A stretch of DNA of 19,357 nt, from positions 1-19,357 of the forward strand of contig JAFWLX010000204.1 in NCBI GenBank assembly GCA_017510875.1. Direction: 5' to 3'. Under the pieces are notes generated by a model that did not search any database, was not told the DNA's origin, and was given only the letters and a program-made list of their open reading frames with translations. Positions 1-6,516 of the stretch are shown piece by piece; position 1 is the first letter of the stretch; every line of letters starts with the position of its first letter. The stretch comes from Atopobiaceae bacterium. GTDB lineage: Bacteria > Actinomycetota > Coriobacteriia > Coriobacteriales > Atopobiaceae. Made by a program: the position numbers and the translations under genes.

Positions 1-79
1 CTCCTCCGCCAAAGTGGTAAGAACTGGTGAAGCAGAGATGCCAAGCCAGTAGTAGGACCGGAGAATCCGGAGGGATTCG
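1..79. repeat. 79-bp direct repeat, copy 1
   Basis: This block is repeated without any visible change at 177-255, an offset of 176 bp. Its first 11 bases (CTCCTCCGCCA) match the end of a tRNA-Ser acceptor stem plus CCA, so the window may open on the 3' end of a tRNA-Ser gene or of another repeat unit lying upstream. The block ends in a small hairpin, GAATCC (63-68) pairing with GGATTC (73-78). Its function is unknown. Confidence 0.85.
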
Positions 80-177
80 AACCCGCGAGGGGGCAACAGG
101 CCAGTGGCCTGTTGCCGGCTGAGGGCCGCAAGGCCCGAAGCCCAAGAGTGCCGCGCAGCGGCACGGCGAATCCCTCC
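69..177. repeat. Multi-hairpin structured element between the direct repeats
   Basis: An 11-bp outer inverted repeat (69-79 with 167-177) encloses three perfect hairpins in a row. They are 92-116 (11-bp stem, 3-nt loop), 123-136 (5-bp stem, GCAA loop) and 148-164 (7-bp stem, 3-nt loop). A single strand could therefore fold into a four-way, cloverleaf-like junction. No ORF is supported here. It could be a REP-like mobile palindrome, a tRNA-derived fragment or a processing signal. Confidence 0.7.
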
Positions 178-255
178 TCCTCCGCCAAAGTGGTAAGAAC
201 TGGTGAAGCAGAGATGCCAAGCCAGTAGTAGGACCGGAGAATCCGGAGGGATTCG
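177..255. repeat. 79-bp direct repeat, copy 2
   Basis: Second copy of the 1-79 block, with no visible difference. Its first bases lie inside a 21-nt stretch (167-187) that is identical to the 3' end, including CCA, of the tRNA-Ser(CGA) gene on the minus strand at 18148-18168. The copy ends 44 bp before the lemA start codon. Confidence 0.85.
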
Positions 256-299
256 CCAAAGTTTGCTCTTAAGCCGTATGTGAGGGAAAGGAGCCCTTC

Positions 300-851
300 A
301 TGGCCATCATTCTCGTCCTTCTCGTCATTGCCGCTGCTGTAGGCGTTGCTTACGTCAGCATCAACAACGGCATTGTTACCAAGGACAACCGCTGCGACAA
401 TGCTTGGCAGACCATCGATGCACAGCTGCAGCGCCGTAACGATCTCATCCCCAACCTGGTTGAGACCGTCAAGGGTTACATGCAGCACGAGGCCGACACG
501 CTACAGGCCGTCACCGCCGCCCGCGCGGCTGTTGCCGGCGCTGGCACGCCCGAGGCCAAGATGGAGGCCTCTGGCCAGCTCACGCAGGCCCTGGGTCACC
601 TGTTTGCCGTTGCCGAGGCCTATCCCGATCTCAAGGCCAACACCAACTTCTCGCAGCTGCAGACCGACCTTACCGACACCGAGAACAAGATCAGCTACGC
701 TCGCATGAGCTACAACGACTGCGTGCTTGAGTACAACAACGCCATCGAGACCTTCCCTGGCAACATTGTTGCAGGCAGCAGGTTCAAGCCTCGCCAGGGC
801 TTTGTGGTGGAGGACGCCAGCGTACGCCAGGCTCCCACGGTTTCGTTCTAA
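300..851 (+). CDS. lemA: LemA family protein
   Basis: This 183-aa protein matches the LemA family. It has an N-terminal hydrophobic segment (about residues 2-20), then the family's conserved helical region beginning DNAWQTIDAQLQRRNDLIPN and running through VETVKGYMQHE. LemA proteins are membrane-anchored helical bundles facing the cell exterior; their biochemical role is poorly defined. The ATG at 300 has a good ribosome site (AAAGGAG) about seven bases upstream. The length is normal for the family. LemA genes often sit beside htpX or a TPM-domain gene, but here a terminator follows directly and the next gene is a vitamin kinase, so it looks monocistronic. It lies just downstream of a tRNA-like repeat region, so its upstream flank may have been rearranged. 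Confidence 0.93.
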   Translation: MAIILVLLVIAAAVGVAYVSINNGIVTKDNRCDNAWQTIDAQLQRRNDLIPNLVETVKGYMQHEADTLQAVTAARAAVAGAGTPEAKMEASGQLTQALGHLFAVAEAYPDLKANTNFSQLQTDLTDTENKISYARMSYNDCVLEYNNAIETFPGNIVAGSRFKPRQGFVVEDASVRQAPTVSF

Positions 852-877
852 GCCGCTCTTACATAAGCTGGTTGCAA

Positions 878-906
878 GGGTGCCTCACAGATGTGAGGCA
901 CCCTTT
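878..906 (+). terminator. Intrinsic terminator of lemA
   Basis: GGGTGCCTCAC pairs perfectly with GTGAGGCACCC (11 bp, 4-nt loop AGAT) and is followed by TTTCTTG. It lies 26 bases after the lemA stop codon. Confidence 0.88.
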
Positions 907-916
907 CTTGTGTGAT

Positions 917-951
917 CGCGTGGACTTGGGGACGGTCCCCCAATCCACGCG
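917..951. repeat. REP-like palindrome, GGGGAC-GGTCCCC family
   Basis: This 35-nt near-palindrome, centred on 934, has only two mismatched pairs. It runs from CGCGTGGA through GGGGACGGTCCCC to TCCACGCG. Related units occur at 1991-2029, 2060-2098, 13101-13126 and 19318-19357, and a more divergent one at 12965-13034. Short GGGGAC/GTCCCC palindromes of this kind are often REP elements mobilised by a RAYT/TnpA-REP transposase encoded elsewhere. No such transposase is in this window. Confidence 0.75.
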
Positions 952-995
952 TGCCATGGAAGTGTTACAGCATATGTCAATTCTGGTCTCCTTTT

Positions 996-1023
996 TTGCA
1001 AAACGCCAGCTAAGCGCTAAACT
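996..1023 (+). promoter_or_regulatory. Candidate promoter of the pyridoxamine kinase gene
   Basis: TTGCAA (996-1001) and TAAACT (1018-1023) are spaced by 16 bases, about 47 bases before the start codon. Found by eye, so only suggestive. Confidence 0.35.
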
Positions 1024-1069
1024 CTAGCGAAGCATTGGTCCATCAGTCCGTGCAGAAAGGAATCCACCC

Positions 1070-1945
1070 ATGAACAATGCTAAAGATTTGTACCTCTACA
1101 AGCGAGAGAGTGCCTACATCCCTCGCATTGCTGCCGTACACGACCTTTGCGGGTACGGTAAGTGCTCGCTCGGCGTAGCCATCCCCGTGCTTAGCGCTGC
1201 GGGATGCGACGTATGCCCCGTTCCCACCTCGCTATTCTCGGCACACACACGCTTCCCCGTTTTTTATATGCATGACACCACAGACATGCTTACCCCCTAT
1301 CTTGATGCCTGGGTTTCCGAGGGCATCGAACTCGATGCCATTTACTCGGGCTTTTTGGGCGCGGCCGAGCAGGTCAGTGCCATTAAGCGCCTCTACCGCG
1401 AGCATCCAGGTGCCCTGCGCATAGTTGACCCTGTTATGGGCGATGGCGGCAAGCAGTATCCCACCTACACCGACGAGCTGTGCGCAGCCATGGGCGAGCT
1501 GGTAAACGGCGCGGATGTGCTGACCCCCAACCTCACCGAGGCCTCAATCCTTACTGGGATTGCCTATGAGGGTCAAGACGTGAGCGAGGATTACGTGCAT
1601 GCCATGATGGACGCCCTTATCGCAAAGGGCGCCAAATGCGTGGTGCTCAAGGGTATTGTGCACGGAGACGAGCCGATCATTCGCAACTATGTGGCTGGTG
1701 CAGACCTAGCCTTTGAGGAGATCAACGGGGAGCTTTTGCCGTACATGCTTCATGGAACGGGCGACCTGTTTACCAGCAGCCTTCTGGCCGCAATCATGGC
1801 AGGACGTTCTCTCTATGATGCCGTGCAGTTTGCAGGAGACTTTGTACGCGACTCCATGCGCATTACCTGCCAGCAGCCCGACTTTGAGGTGCGCGGCGTT
1901 AGCTTTGAGTCCGAGCTAGGCAAAGTTGCCGCACTGCTAGGCTAG
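1070..1945 (+). CDS. pdxY: Pyridoxamine/pyridoxal kinase, ribokinase-like superfamily
   Basis: This 291-aa protein phosphorylates B6 vitamers (pyridoxal/pyridoxamine) to salvage pyridoxal phosphate in the cytoplasm. It shows the family's N-terminal AAVHDLCGYGKCSL (residues 21-34), VDPVMGD (119-125), LTPNLTEA (151-158) and the anion-hole/catalytic motif GTGDLF (229-234), where Asp232 is the expected catalytic base. Its length is normal for PdxY/PdxK. The opening motif fits the pyridoxamine-kinase branch common in Firmicutes and Coriobacteriia better than ThiD (hydroxymethylpyrimidine kinase), but ThiD-like side activity cannot be excluded. The ATG at 1070 has GAAAGGA about eight bases upstream. 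It appears monocistronic, with lemA's terminator before it and a long inverted repeat after it, and it converges on the tetR gene. Confidence 0.88.
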   Translation: MNNAKDLYLYKRESAYIPRIAAVHDLCGYGKCSLGVAIPVLSAAGCDVCPVPTSLFSAHTRFPVFYMHDTTDMLTPYLDAWVSEGIELDAIYSGFLGAAEQVSAIKRLYREHPGALRIVDPVMGDGGKQYPTYTDELCAAMGELVNGADVLTPNLTEASILTGIAYEGQDVSEDYVHAMMDALIAKGAKCVVLKGIVHGDEPIIRNYVAGADLAFEEINGELLPYMLHGTGDLFTSSLLAAIMAGRSLYDAVQFAGDFVRDSMRITCQQPDFEVRGVSFESELGKVAALLG

Positions 1946-1990
1946 CTGAGACACGTTTTCTTACAGGAAGGCACCTTGGGTGCTAGTAAT

Positions 1991-2098
1991 CGCGTGGATT
2001 TGGGGACCGTCCCTTAGTCCACGTTGGCGGGATTGCGTCGCTGTCCCACAGCGTCTTATCGCCAACGTGGACTAAGGGATGGTCCCCAAATCCACGCG
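1991..2098. repeat. Paired REP-like inverted repeat (BIME-like) between convergent genes
   Basis: Two 39-nt arms, 1991-2029 and 2060-2098, are reverse complements with a single mismatch, separated by 30 bp. Each arm is itself a GGGGAC-GTCCC REP-like unit with flanking CGTGGA/TCCACG. The pair fills the gap between the kinase and tetR stop codons. It could act as a bidirectional terminator or transcript stabiliser; that is inference. Confidence 0.85.
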
Positions 2099-2102
2099 CC
2101 AG

Positions 2103-2726
2103 CTAGGCGCTGCGACGCTTGCGATAGCGAAGTGCTGCGCAAGCAGACTCCTTCACACGACTAAGCGATACGTTGGGGCGCAAACCGCATTCTCCCAGGA
2201 TTCCCATTGACACAAAGCGGGCGTGCTCGTAGAGCATCTCGTCATCGATCTTGCCATACTTTGCCAGCAGCCCACCATCGATAATGAGATTCGCTATGTC
2301 ATTTGACGCAAGCTCCCACACGTAGTCCCATAGCTCCATCTCTTCAAGGACGTGCCACATGGGTCGCTTTTGTAGAGAGCCGTCGTAGAGCCACTCGTGC
2401 GTTTTGTCCACGATAACTTGAATGGCCGCCTCGCGATCACATGCTTCGTCCTCGTCGATCTGCTTATTGATGGCATCCAGTAAGTCTTGGGCGTATGCGT
2501 CGGCAATCGCTTGGTTCAGCTCGTTTTTACTCCCGAAGTAGTAATAGAACAGGCCTCTTGTTATCCCCATCTCTGTTGACACATCGGTTACCGATACACG
2601 AGATGCATCTCCTCGCTCAGCCAGTTTGCGTGCACAGCGTACGAGTCGCTCCCGTTTGGCATCGAATCGATTTGCTTCGTCAGCAAACCTCCGATGAGCC
2701 CTCACCTCTTTTACGGGTAAACCCAT
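2103..2726 (-). CDS. TetR/AcrR family transcriptional regulator
   Basis: This protein of 207 aa from the chosen start has a classic TetR N-terminal DNA-binding domain. Its helix-turn-helix is VTDVSTEMGITRGLFYYYFG (about residues 46-65), followed by SKNELNQAI and a helical ligand-binding region typical of the family. The ATG at 2726 is preferred because AGGGGG lies just upstream and the length fits the family. An in-frame ATG at 2783 would add 19 Cys/Arg-rich residues that look non-native. The ligand is unknown and no transporter or enzyme lies divergently beside it. The only close neighbours are the convergent kinase and the co-directional membrane-protein gene upstream. A palindrome cluster at 2886-2911 lies upstream and could be its operator. 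The C-terminal region has no recognised ligand motif. Confidence 0.88.
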   Translation of the reverse strand: MGLPVKEVRAHRRFADEANRFDAKRERLVRCARKLAERGDASRVSVTDVSTEMGITRGLFYYYFGSKNELNQAIADAYAQDLLDAINKQIDEDEACDREAAIQVIVDKTHEWLYDGSLQKRPMWHVLEEMELWDYVWELASNDIANLIIDGGLLAKYGKIDDEMLYEHARFVSMGILGECGLRPNVSLSRVKESACAALRYRKRRSA

Positions 2727-2885
2727 ACCGCCCCCTACAGCATCCCAACATAGAGAATCGCAACGACATCGGCTGCATCGCACGACATCGCAGTGTTATC
2801 AAAACAACTGCAAATTCTATCTCAGAGAGAATCGCTACCAGAATAATAGGATTACCTTAGGGGGCAGTGCATATCTCTTAGGCAT

Positions 2886-2911
2886 AACGCTTAAAAGAGC
2901 GTTGCAACGCT
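2886..2911. promoter_or_regulatory. Palindrome cluster: TetR operator candidate or weak terminator
   Basis: AGCGTTGCAACGCT (2898-2911) is a perfect 14-bp palindrome, and a further AACGCT at 2886-2891 pairs with 2898-2903. It lies between the unknown membrane protein's stop and tetR, upstream of tetR on the minus strand. On that strand the palindrome is followed by CTTTT, so a weak terminator for the membrane-protein gene is an alternative. Otherwise 2784-2974 shows nothing clear. Confidence 0.4.
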
Positions 2912-2974
2912 ACTGTCTTATACTGCCATATGTGTGAATGTTGCAGCATTTATACAAGCCGTACGTGCCACATA

Positions 2975-3991
2975 TTACTTTATTGCATCAGAATTTTCCG
3001 CGGTTGTCGGGGAGTCTGATGAATCTTCACTTTCGCCTTCGGTGACAGCCTCTTCCGTCTGGTTGGCATCGGCGGCTTGCTCGCTGGCTTTTGCGGCAGC
3101 TTCATCGGCCATGAGCGAGATTTGCTCGGCAAGACCATCATTGTCACTTGCTGCCAGCATCACGTTCTGGGCTACAACCGCACCATTGTCGCCAATCACG
3201 TAGCTGATGATAGCCCCTGGGGTTGACTTTGAGGTTATGGTCTCGTGCAGCCGCTCTTGCGTGGCGCTGTCCACGCCAGTGATGGTGCAGTCAAAGCGCA
3301 CGCCATCGTCAGCCGCACGCTTGCTCCAGACAAAGGTCATGAACGGCGTGGCAGCTCCCGTAGGCCGCAAGAAGCCAAAGAAGGCTGACTTCTGGAAGTG
3401 TCCCTGCTTGTCGCGCCGGACCCTCACGTGATACACGACCGTATCGATATTGGGATTGAGCAACGCATTTACCGAGAAGGCTGACGCCTGCACCTGTGCC
3501 GTGGCAAAAGCCTCAAGCTCGCTTGACGATGTGCTGTCGGTTACGGTCACCTCAATGCGATGCGTATGCTCGTCTGCCTCCTGCACGGTAAACTCGGCCG
3601 GAAACTGTGTAAAGCCACCGCCCCATTCGACGCCCATGTTAAGCGCCGATACCACTGACCTCATGCTGGCGTCCTCGGCAAGCGTGGTGGTAGTCACGCG
3701 TCGCACGTAGCCCCAACCAACTTGCGAGATGACCACCAAAAGGAGGAACACCGTAACAAAGATGATGGCCGAACGCGTAATGAGGCGATCGGTGTTTGCA
3801 CCCGAGGGATCCTCGCCCGCCAAGGGGTCGATGTCAAGGCTTGTGCCCTTCTCTTCCCTGTGAGAGTGCTGATTCTTTGCGCGCTCTTTGTTGGTATGAC
3901 CTGTTTCGTCAACGGTCGTAAAGAGCTCTTCGGCCTCCTCGCCCGAAAGCGCACCGCGCATGGTGCGTTTTACCTCTGGGTTTCTGGGCAT
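2975..3991 (-). CDS. Single-pass membrane protein of unknown function
   Basis: I do not recognise this 338-aa protein. It has a charged, soluble N-terminus of about 70 residues rich in Glu, Lys, Arg and His. One membrane segment follows (about residues 76-92, AIIFVTVFLLLVVIS region), then about 200 residues of mixed beta-type sequence, and a low-complexity acidic Ala/Glu/Ser/Thr tail over the last 45 residues. With basic residues just before the membrane segment, the N-terminus is probably cytoplasmic and the rest outside. The start at 3991 is chosen because GGAAAGAG lies about seven bases upstream; an alternative ATG at 4006 adds five residues and has a weaker site. It appears to be transcribed on its own, upstream of tetR. 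The uniform style suggests a conserved lineage-specific surface or envelope protein, but no function is claimed. Confidence 0.8.
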   Translation of the reverse strand: MPRNPEVKRTMRGALSGEEAEELFTTVDETGHTNKERAKNQHSHREEKGTSLDIDPLAGEDPSGANTDRLITRSAIIFVTVFLLLVVISQVGWGYVRRVTTTTLAEDASMRSVVSALNMGVEWGGGFTQFPAEFTVQEADEHTHRIEVTVTDSTSSSELEAFATAQVQASAFSVNALLNPNIDTVVYHVRVRRDKQGHFQKSAFFGFLRPTGAATPFMTFVWSKRAADDGVRFDCTITGVDSATQERLHETITSKSTPGAIISYVIGDNGAVVAQNVMLAASDNDGLAEQISLMADEAAAKASEQAADANQTEEAVTEGESEDSSDSPTTAENSDAIK

Positions 3992-4046
3992 ACGAGCTCT
4001 TTCCATCGTGGCGGCATTATGCCTTGGGCAATATAACTAATCGTCA

Positions 4047-4052
4047 AGTATA
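4047..4052 (-). promoter_or_regulatory. Candidate -10 box for the unknown membrane protein gene
   Basis: The minus strand reads TATACT here, 41 to 56 bases before the possible start codons. No convincing -35 hexamer is seen. Confidence 0.3.
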
Positions 4053-4164
4053 GGCGGAGTTGGAGCAAACATGGCGCACGATGCCGTCATTCCATGTGGC
4101 TGCCATTGCTCTTTTATTTTTTGCGGCCCGACGATCAAGAAGTCACCATGGGTTGTTTCTGAGA

Positions 4165-4203
4165 GATGCCCCCAAAGCGCAGCGATTGCACTTTGGGGGC
4201 ATC
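4165..4203 (-). terminator. Hairpin downstream of the Nudix gene, probable terminator
   Basis: GATGCCCCCAAAG (4165-4177) pairs perfectly with CTTTGGGGGCATC (4191-4203), a 13-bp stem with a 13-nt loop, about 30 bases after the Nudix stop. There is no strong T-run. A closely similar hairpin with similar preceding sequence lies after the DUF4013-like gene at 13041-13083. The rest of 4020-4164 shows only the candidate promoter above. Confidence 0.55.
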
Positions 4204-4234
4204 CCCGGCAACACCTACAGATACTAACCGTGGA

Positions 4235-4984
4235 CTACTCAGCGGGCGTGAGCCGGTGGGCCACTGAGTCGCAGATAAGAGCGCCCACCACGGTCTTAGC
4301 GTCCTCGATACGCCCATCAAGGACGGCATCTATCAGCTCGTTCAGCGGCACTAGATCCACGTTGATAAACTCGTCGGCATCAGGATCCGAGGCGGCAAAG
4401 CTTAGGTTGGTGGCCATGTACAAATGGATGAGCTCGTCGCAGAATCCCACACCGGTGGCTATGGTGCTCAGAAACGCCATGTGCTCCGCCTTCATGCCAG
4501 TTTCTTCAAGCAGCTCGCGACGGGCACACTCAAGCGGATCTTCCCCCACGTCAAGCTTGCCCGCAGGTATCTCTACGGTTACGCGCCCAAGCGAGGTGCG
4601 GTACTGCCGCACGAGGCAGATGCGCCCATCGCCCGTAAGCGCTACGATGCCCACAGCACCAGGATGGCGCAGTACGTCGCGTGTAGCCGTGCGACCGTCG
4701 GGCAGCTCTACCGTCAGGCGATTGATGTCAAAGATACGCCCCCTCCAAGCTGTATCTTCCTGGAGCACCTTCTCGCTTATCTCGGCGTCTCGCGGGTCTA
4801 GCTCGGGAAGCACCAAGCCTCGCCGGGTTGGCTCTCCCGAGGTGTGCGGCTTACCGCCAGAGCTGCGATCCCCGTCGTACGAGTAGGCCAACACGGCCTC
4901 GCTCATGTCGTCGATGGCCCCGTCAAGCTCTTCGCTGAGGTCAAGGTCGCCATCCGTTGCCGTCACGCCGTCATGCTCTGCCAT
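4235..4984 (-). CDS. Nudix hydrolase, ADP-ribose pyrophosphatase-like
   Basis: This 249-aa protein carries a complete Nudix box at residues 142-164, with key residues G142, E148, R156-E157 and E160-E161 matching GX5EX7REUXEEXGU. The preceding VRQYRTSLGRVTVEIPAGK is typical of ADP-ribose pyrophosphatases (NudF/YqkG type), which split ADP-ribose into AMP and ribose 5-phosphate in the cytoplasm. An N-terminal extension of about 70 residues, rich in Asp/Glu/Ser, precedes the domain and is longer than in most homologues. The ATG at 4984 has AGGGGG upstream and lies 13 bases after the purD stop, so the two genes are almost certainly cotranscribed. An open frame continues upstream into purD but lacks a better start. 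Substrate preference is inferred from family resemblance. Confidence 0.88.
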   Translation of the reverse strand: MAEHDGVTATDGDLDLSEELDGAIDDMSEAVLAYSYDGDRSSGGKPHTSGEPTRRGLVLPELDPRDAEISEKVLQEDTAWRGRIFDINRLTVELPDGRTATRDVLRHPGAVGIVALTGDGRICLVRQYRTSLGRVTVEIPAGKLDVGEDPLECARRELLEETGMKAEHMAFLSTIATGVGFCDELIHLYMATNLSFAASDPDADEFINVDLVPLNELIDAVLDGRIEDAKTVVGALICDSVAHRLTPAE

Positions 4985-4997
4985 AACTTGTGCCCCC

Positions 4998-6293
4998 CTA
5001 GAGGTTCTCTCGACCAAGGATTGCCTTGAGGCCAATGTCGCTGCGATACTGCTTGCCCTCGAAGTCAATGAGCTCGCAGGCCGCATAGGCATTGGCGCGA
5101 GCCTGTTCAAAGGTATCGGCCACAGCCGTCACGTCAAGCACGCGACCACCAGCGGTAACCACGTTGCCGTCTTCGTCGAGCGCCGTACCCGCATGGTAGA
5201 CCGTCACGCCCTCGCAAGCCTCAGCGGCATCGATACCAGTGATGACCTTGCCCTTCTCGTATGAGCCAGGGTAGCCCGCACTTGCCAGCACTACCGAAAC
5301 GGCCCAGTTGTCGCCCCAGCTGAGCATGGCAGGATCAAGCGTGCCGTTGTCACAGGCAAGGAAGGCCTCAACCAGGTCGCCCTGCATGCGCGGAAGCACT
5401 ACTTGAGTCTCGGGGTCGCCAAAACGTGCGTTGAACTCAAGCACCTTGGGACCGTCCTTGGTGAGCATGAAACCGCCGTACAAACACCCGCTGTAGGTAA
5501 TTCCGTCGGCACGCAGCTGGTCAATCACCTGCTGCTCAATCTGAACCATGCGCTCAAGCTCGCCATCGAGCAAGATGGGCACGGGGCTGTACACTCCCAT
5601 GCCTCCGGTGTTGGGGCCCTTGTCGCCATCATAGGCGCGCTTGTGATCCTGCGAGGTAGCCAGTGGTACCACAGTGACGCCATCGGTGAGGGCCAGCAGG
5701 CTGCACTCGGGACCTTCAAGCATCTCTTCCACAACCACGGTGGCACCCGCATCGCCAAAGGCTCCCGAGAAGCACTCATCCACACCCGCAAGGGCCTCTT
5801 CGGTGGTCTGGGCCACAATGACGCCCTTGCCTGCGGCCAAGCCGTCAGCCTTCACCACCACAGGACCACCCACCTCACGCACATACGCCTCGCAGGCAGC
5901 GCGGTCGGTGAAGCTGCGATAGGCTGCCGTAGGGGCACCCGCGCGCGCCATGACCTCTTTGGCAAACTTCTTTGAGCCTTCCATCTGGGCGGCCTGGGCG
6001 TTGGGACCAAAGCAGGCAATACCTGCGGCACGCACGGCATCGGCCACGCCCGCCACCAGCGGCGCCTCGGGTCCTATGACCACAAGGCCAATGCCGTTGT
6101 CTTTGGCCCAAGTGGCCACCTCGGTGGGGTCGTCAGGGTTGATGGGCGCCTTCTTGGCCAGCTGGAGCATACCGCCATTACCCGGCGCCACGTACAGCTT
6201 GCCCGCGCGCGGCGAGTCAGCCAGCTTCATGAGCAGGGCGTGCTCGCGTCCGCCCGCGCCCAGCAGCAAAATGTCAATCTTCTCGGATGCCAT
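4998..6293 (-). CDS. purD: Phosphoribosylamine--glycine ligase (GAR synthetase)
   Basis: PurD joins glycine to phosphoribosylamine using ATP, the second step of de novo purine synthesis. The 431-aa length is normal. The N-terminal LLLGAGGREHAL (about residues 9-20), the ATP-grasp segment VVVKADGLAAGKGVIVA (about residues 145-161) and the late EFNARFGDPETQVVLPRM are characteristic and intact. The ATG at 6293 has AAAGGAG upstream. It lies downstream of purA on the same strand with a gap of about 220 bp, and 13 bp before the Nudix gene. purA and purD acting on the same pathway so close together suggests shared expression, although the gap leaves room for a separate promoter. Confidence 0.96.
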   Translation of the reverse strand: MASEKIDILLLGAGGREHALLMKLADSPRAGKLYVAPGNGGMLQLAKKAPINPDDPTEVATWAKDNGIGLVVIGPEAPLVAGVADAVRAAGIACFGPNAQAAQMEGSKKFAKEVMARAGAPTAAYRSFTDRAACEAYVREVGGPVVVKADGLAAGKGVIVAQTTEEALAGVDECFSGAFGDAGATVVVEEMLEGPECSLLALTDGVTVVPLATSQDHKRAYDGDKGPNTGGMGVYSPVPILLDGELERMVQIEQQVIDQLRADGITYSGCLYGGFMLTKDGPKVLEFNARFGDPETQVVLPRMQGDLVEAFLACDNGTLDPAMLSWGDNWAVSVVLASAGYPGSYEKGKVITGIDAAEACEGVTVYHAGTALDEDGNVVTAGGRVLDVTAVADTFEQARANAYAACELIDFEGKQYRSDIGLKAILGRENL

Positions 6294-6332
6294 ACGTCTC
6301 TCCTTTACAAAATGGAAGCTCTCCTCAGGTCC

Positions 6333-6509
6333 TCAGAACCAAGAAGGTCTCCTGTCGCCTTTCGTACCTCTTTGCCAAGAGCGCAGCGTGAGCGAGGACC
6401 GCCCAAGCACAACACGCAAGTTGTGCAGCTGCTGGTGCATAACAAAGAGCGCTCCTGTGCCATCGGCGTTTGGAGACCCCTCGGTCACACGAACCTTGGG
6501 GAGAGCCAT
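6333..6509 (-). CDS. Possible small protein of 58 aa between purA and purD
   Basis: An open frame starts at an ATG (6509) seven bases after the purA stop codon and ends 39 bases before purD. The predicted peptide begins MALPKVRVTEGSPNADGTGA. The first two thirds use G/C-ending codons fairly often, like neighbouring genes, while the end becomes AGA/AGG-rich. No strong ribosome site is seen, and I recognise no family. It may be a real small gene, a decayed gene, or chance. It accounts for most of the 223-bp gap between purA and purD, which also holds a 7-bp hairpin (6407-6413 with 6420-6426). Confidence 0.25.
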   Translation of the reverse strand: MALPKVRVTEGSPNADGTGALFVMHQQLHNLRVVLGRSSLTLRSWQRGTKGDRRPSWF

Positions 6510-6516
6510 GCCAGTT

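Noticed and set aside
1..299. CRISPR array from repeated blocks
   Set aside because: Only two 79-bp copies with a structured 97-bp spacer; repeat length and number do not fit CRISPR.
4071..4886. 271-aa plus-strand ORF opposite the Nudix gene
   Set aside because: It overlaps a complete Nudix domain on the other strand and is Ser/Arg-rich shadow sequence.
6294..6516. Purine riboswitch between purA and purD
   Set aside because: I cannot find the conserved purine or PRPP/ppGpp riboswitch core; only a short hairpin is visible.
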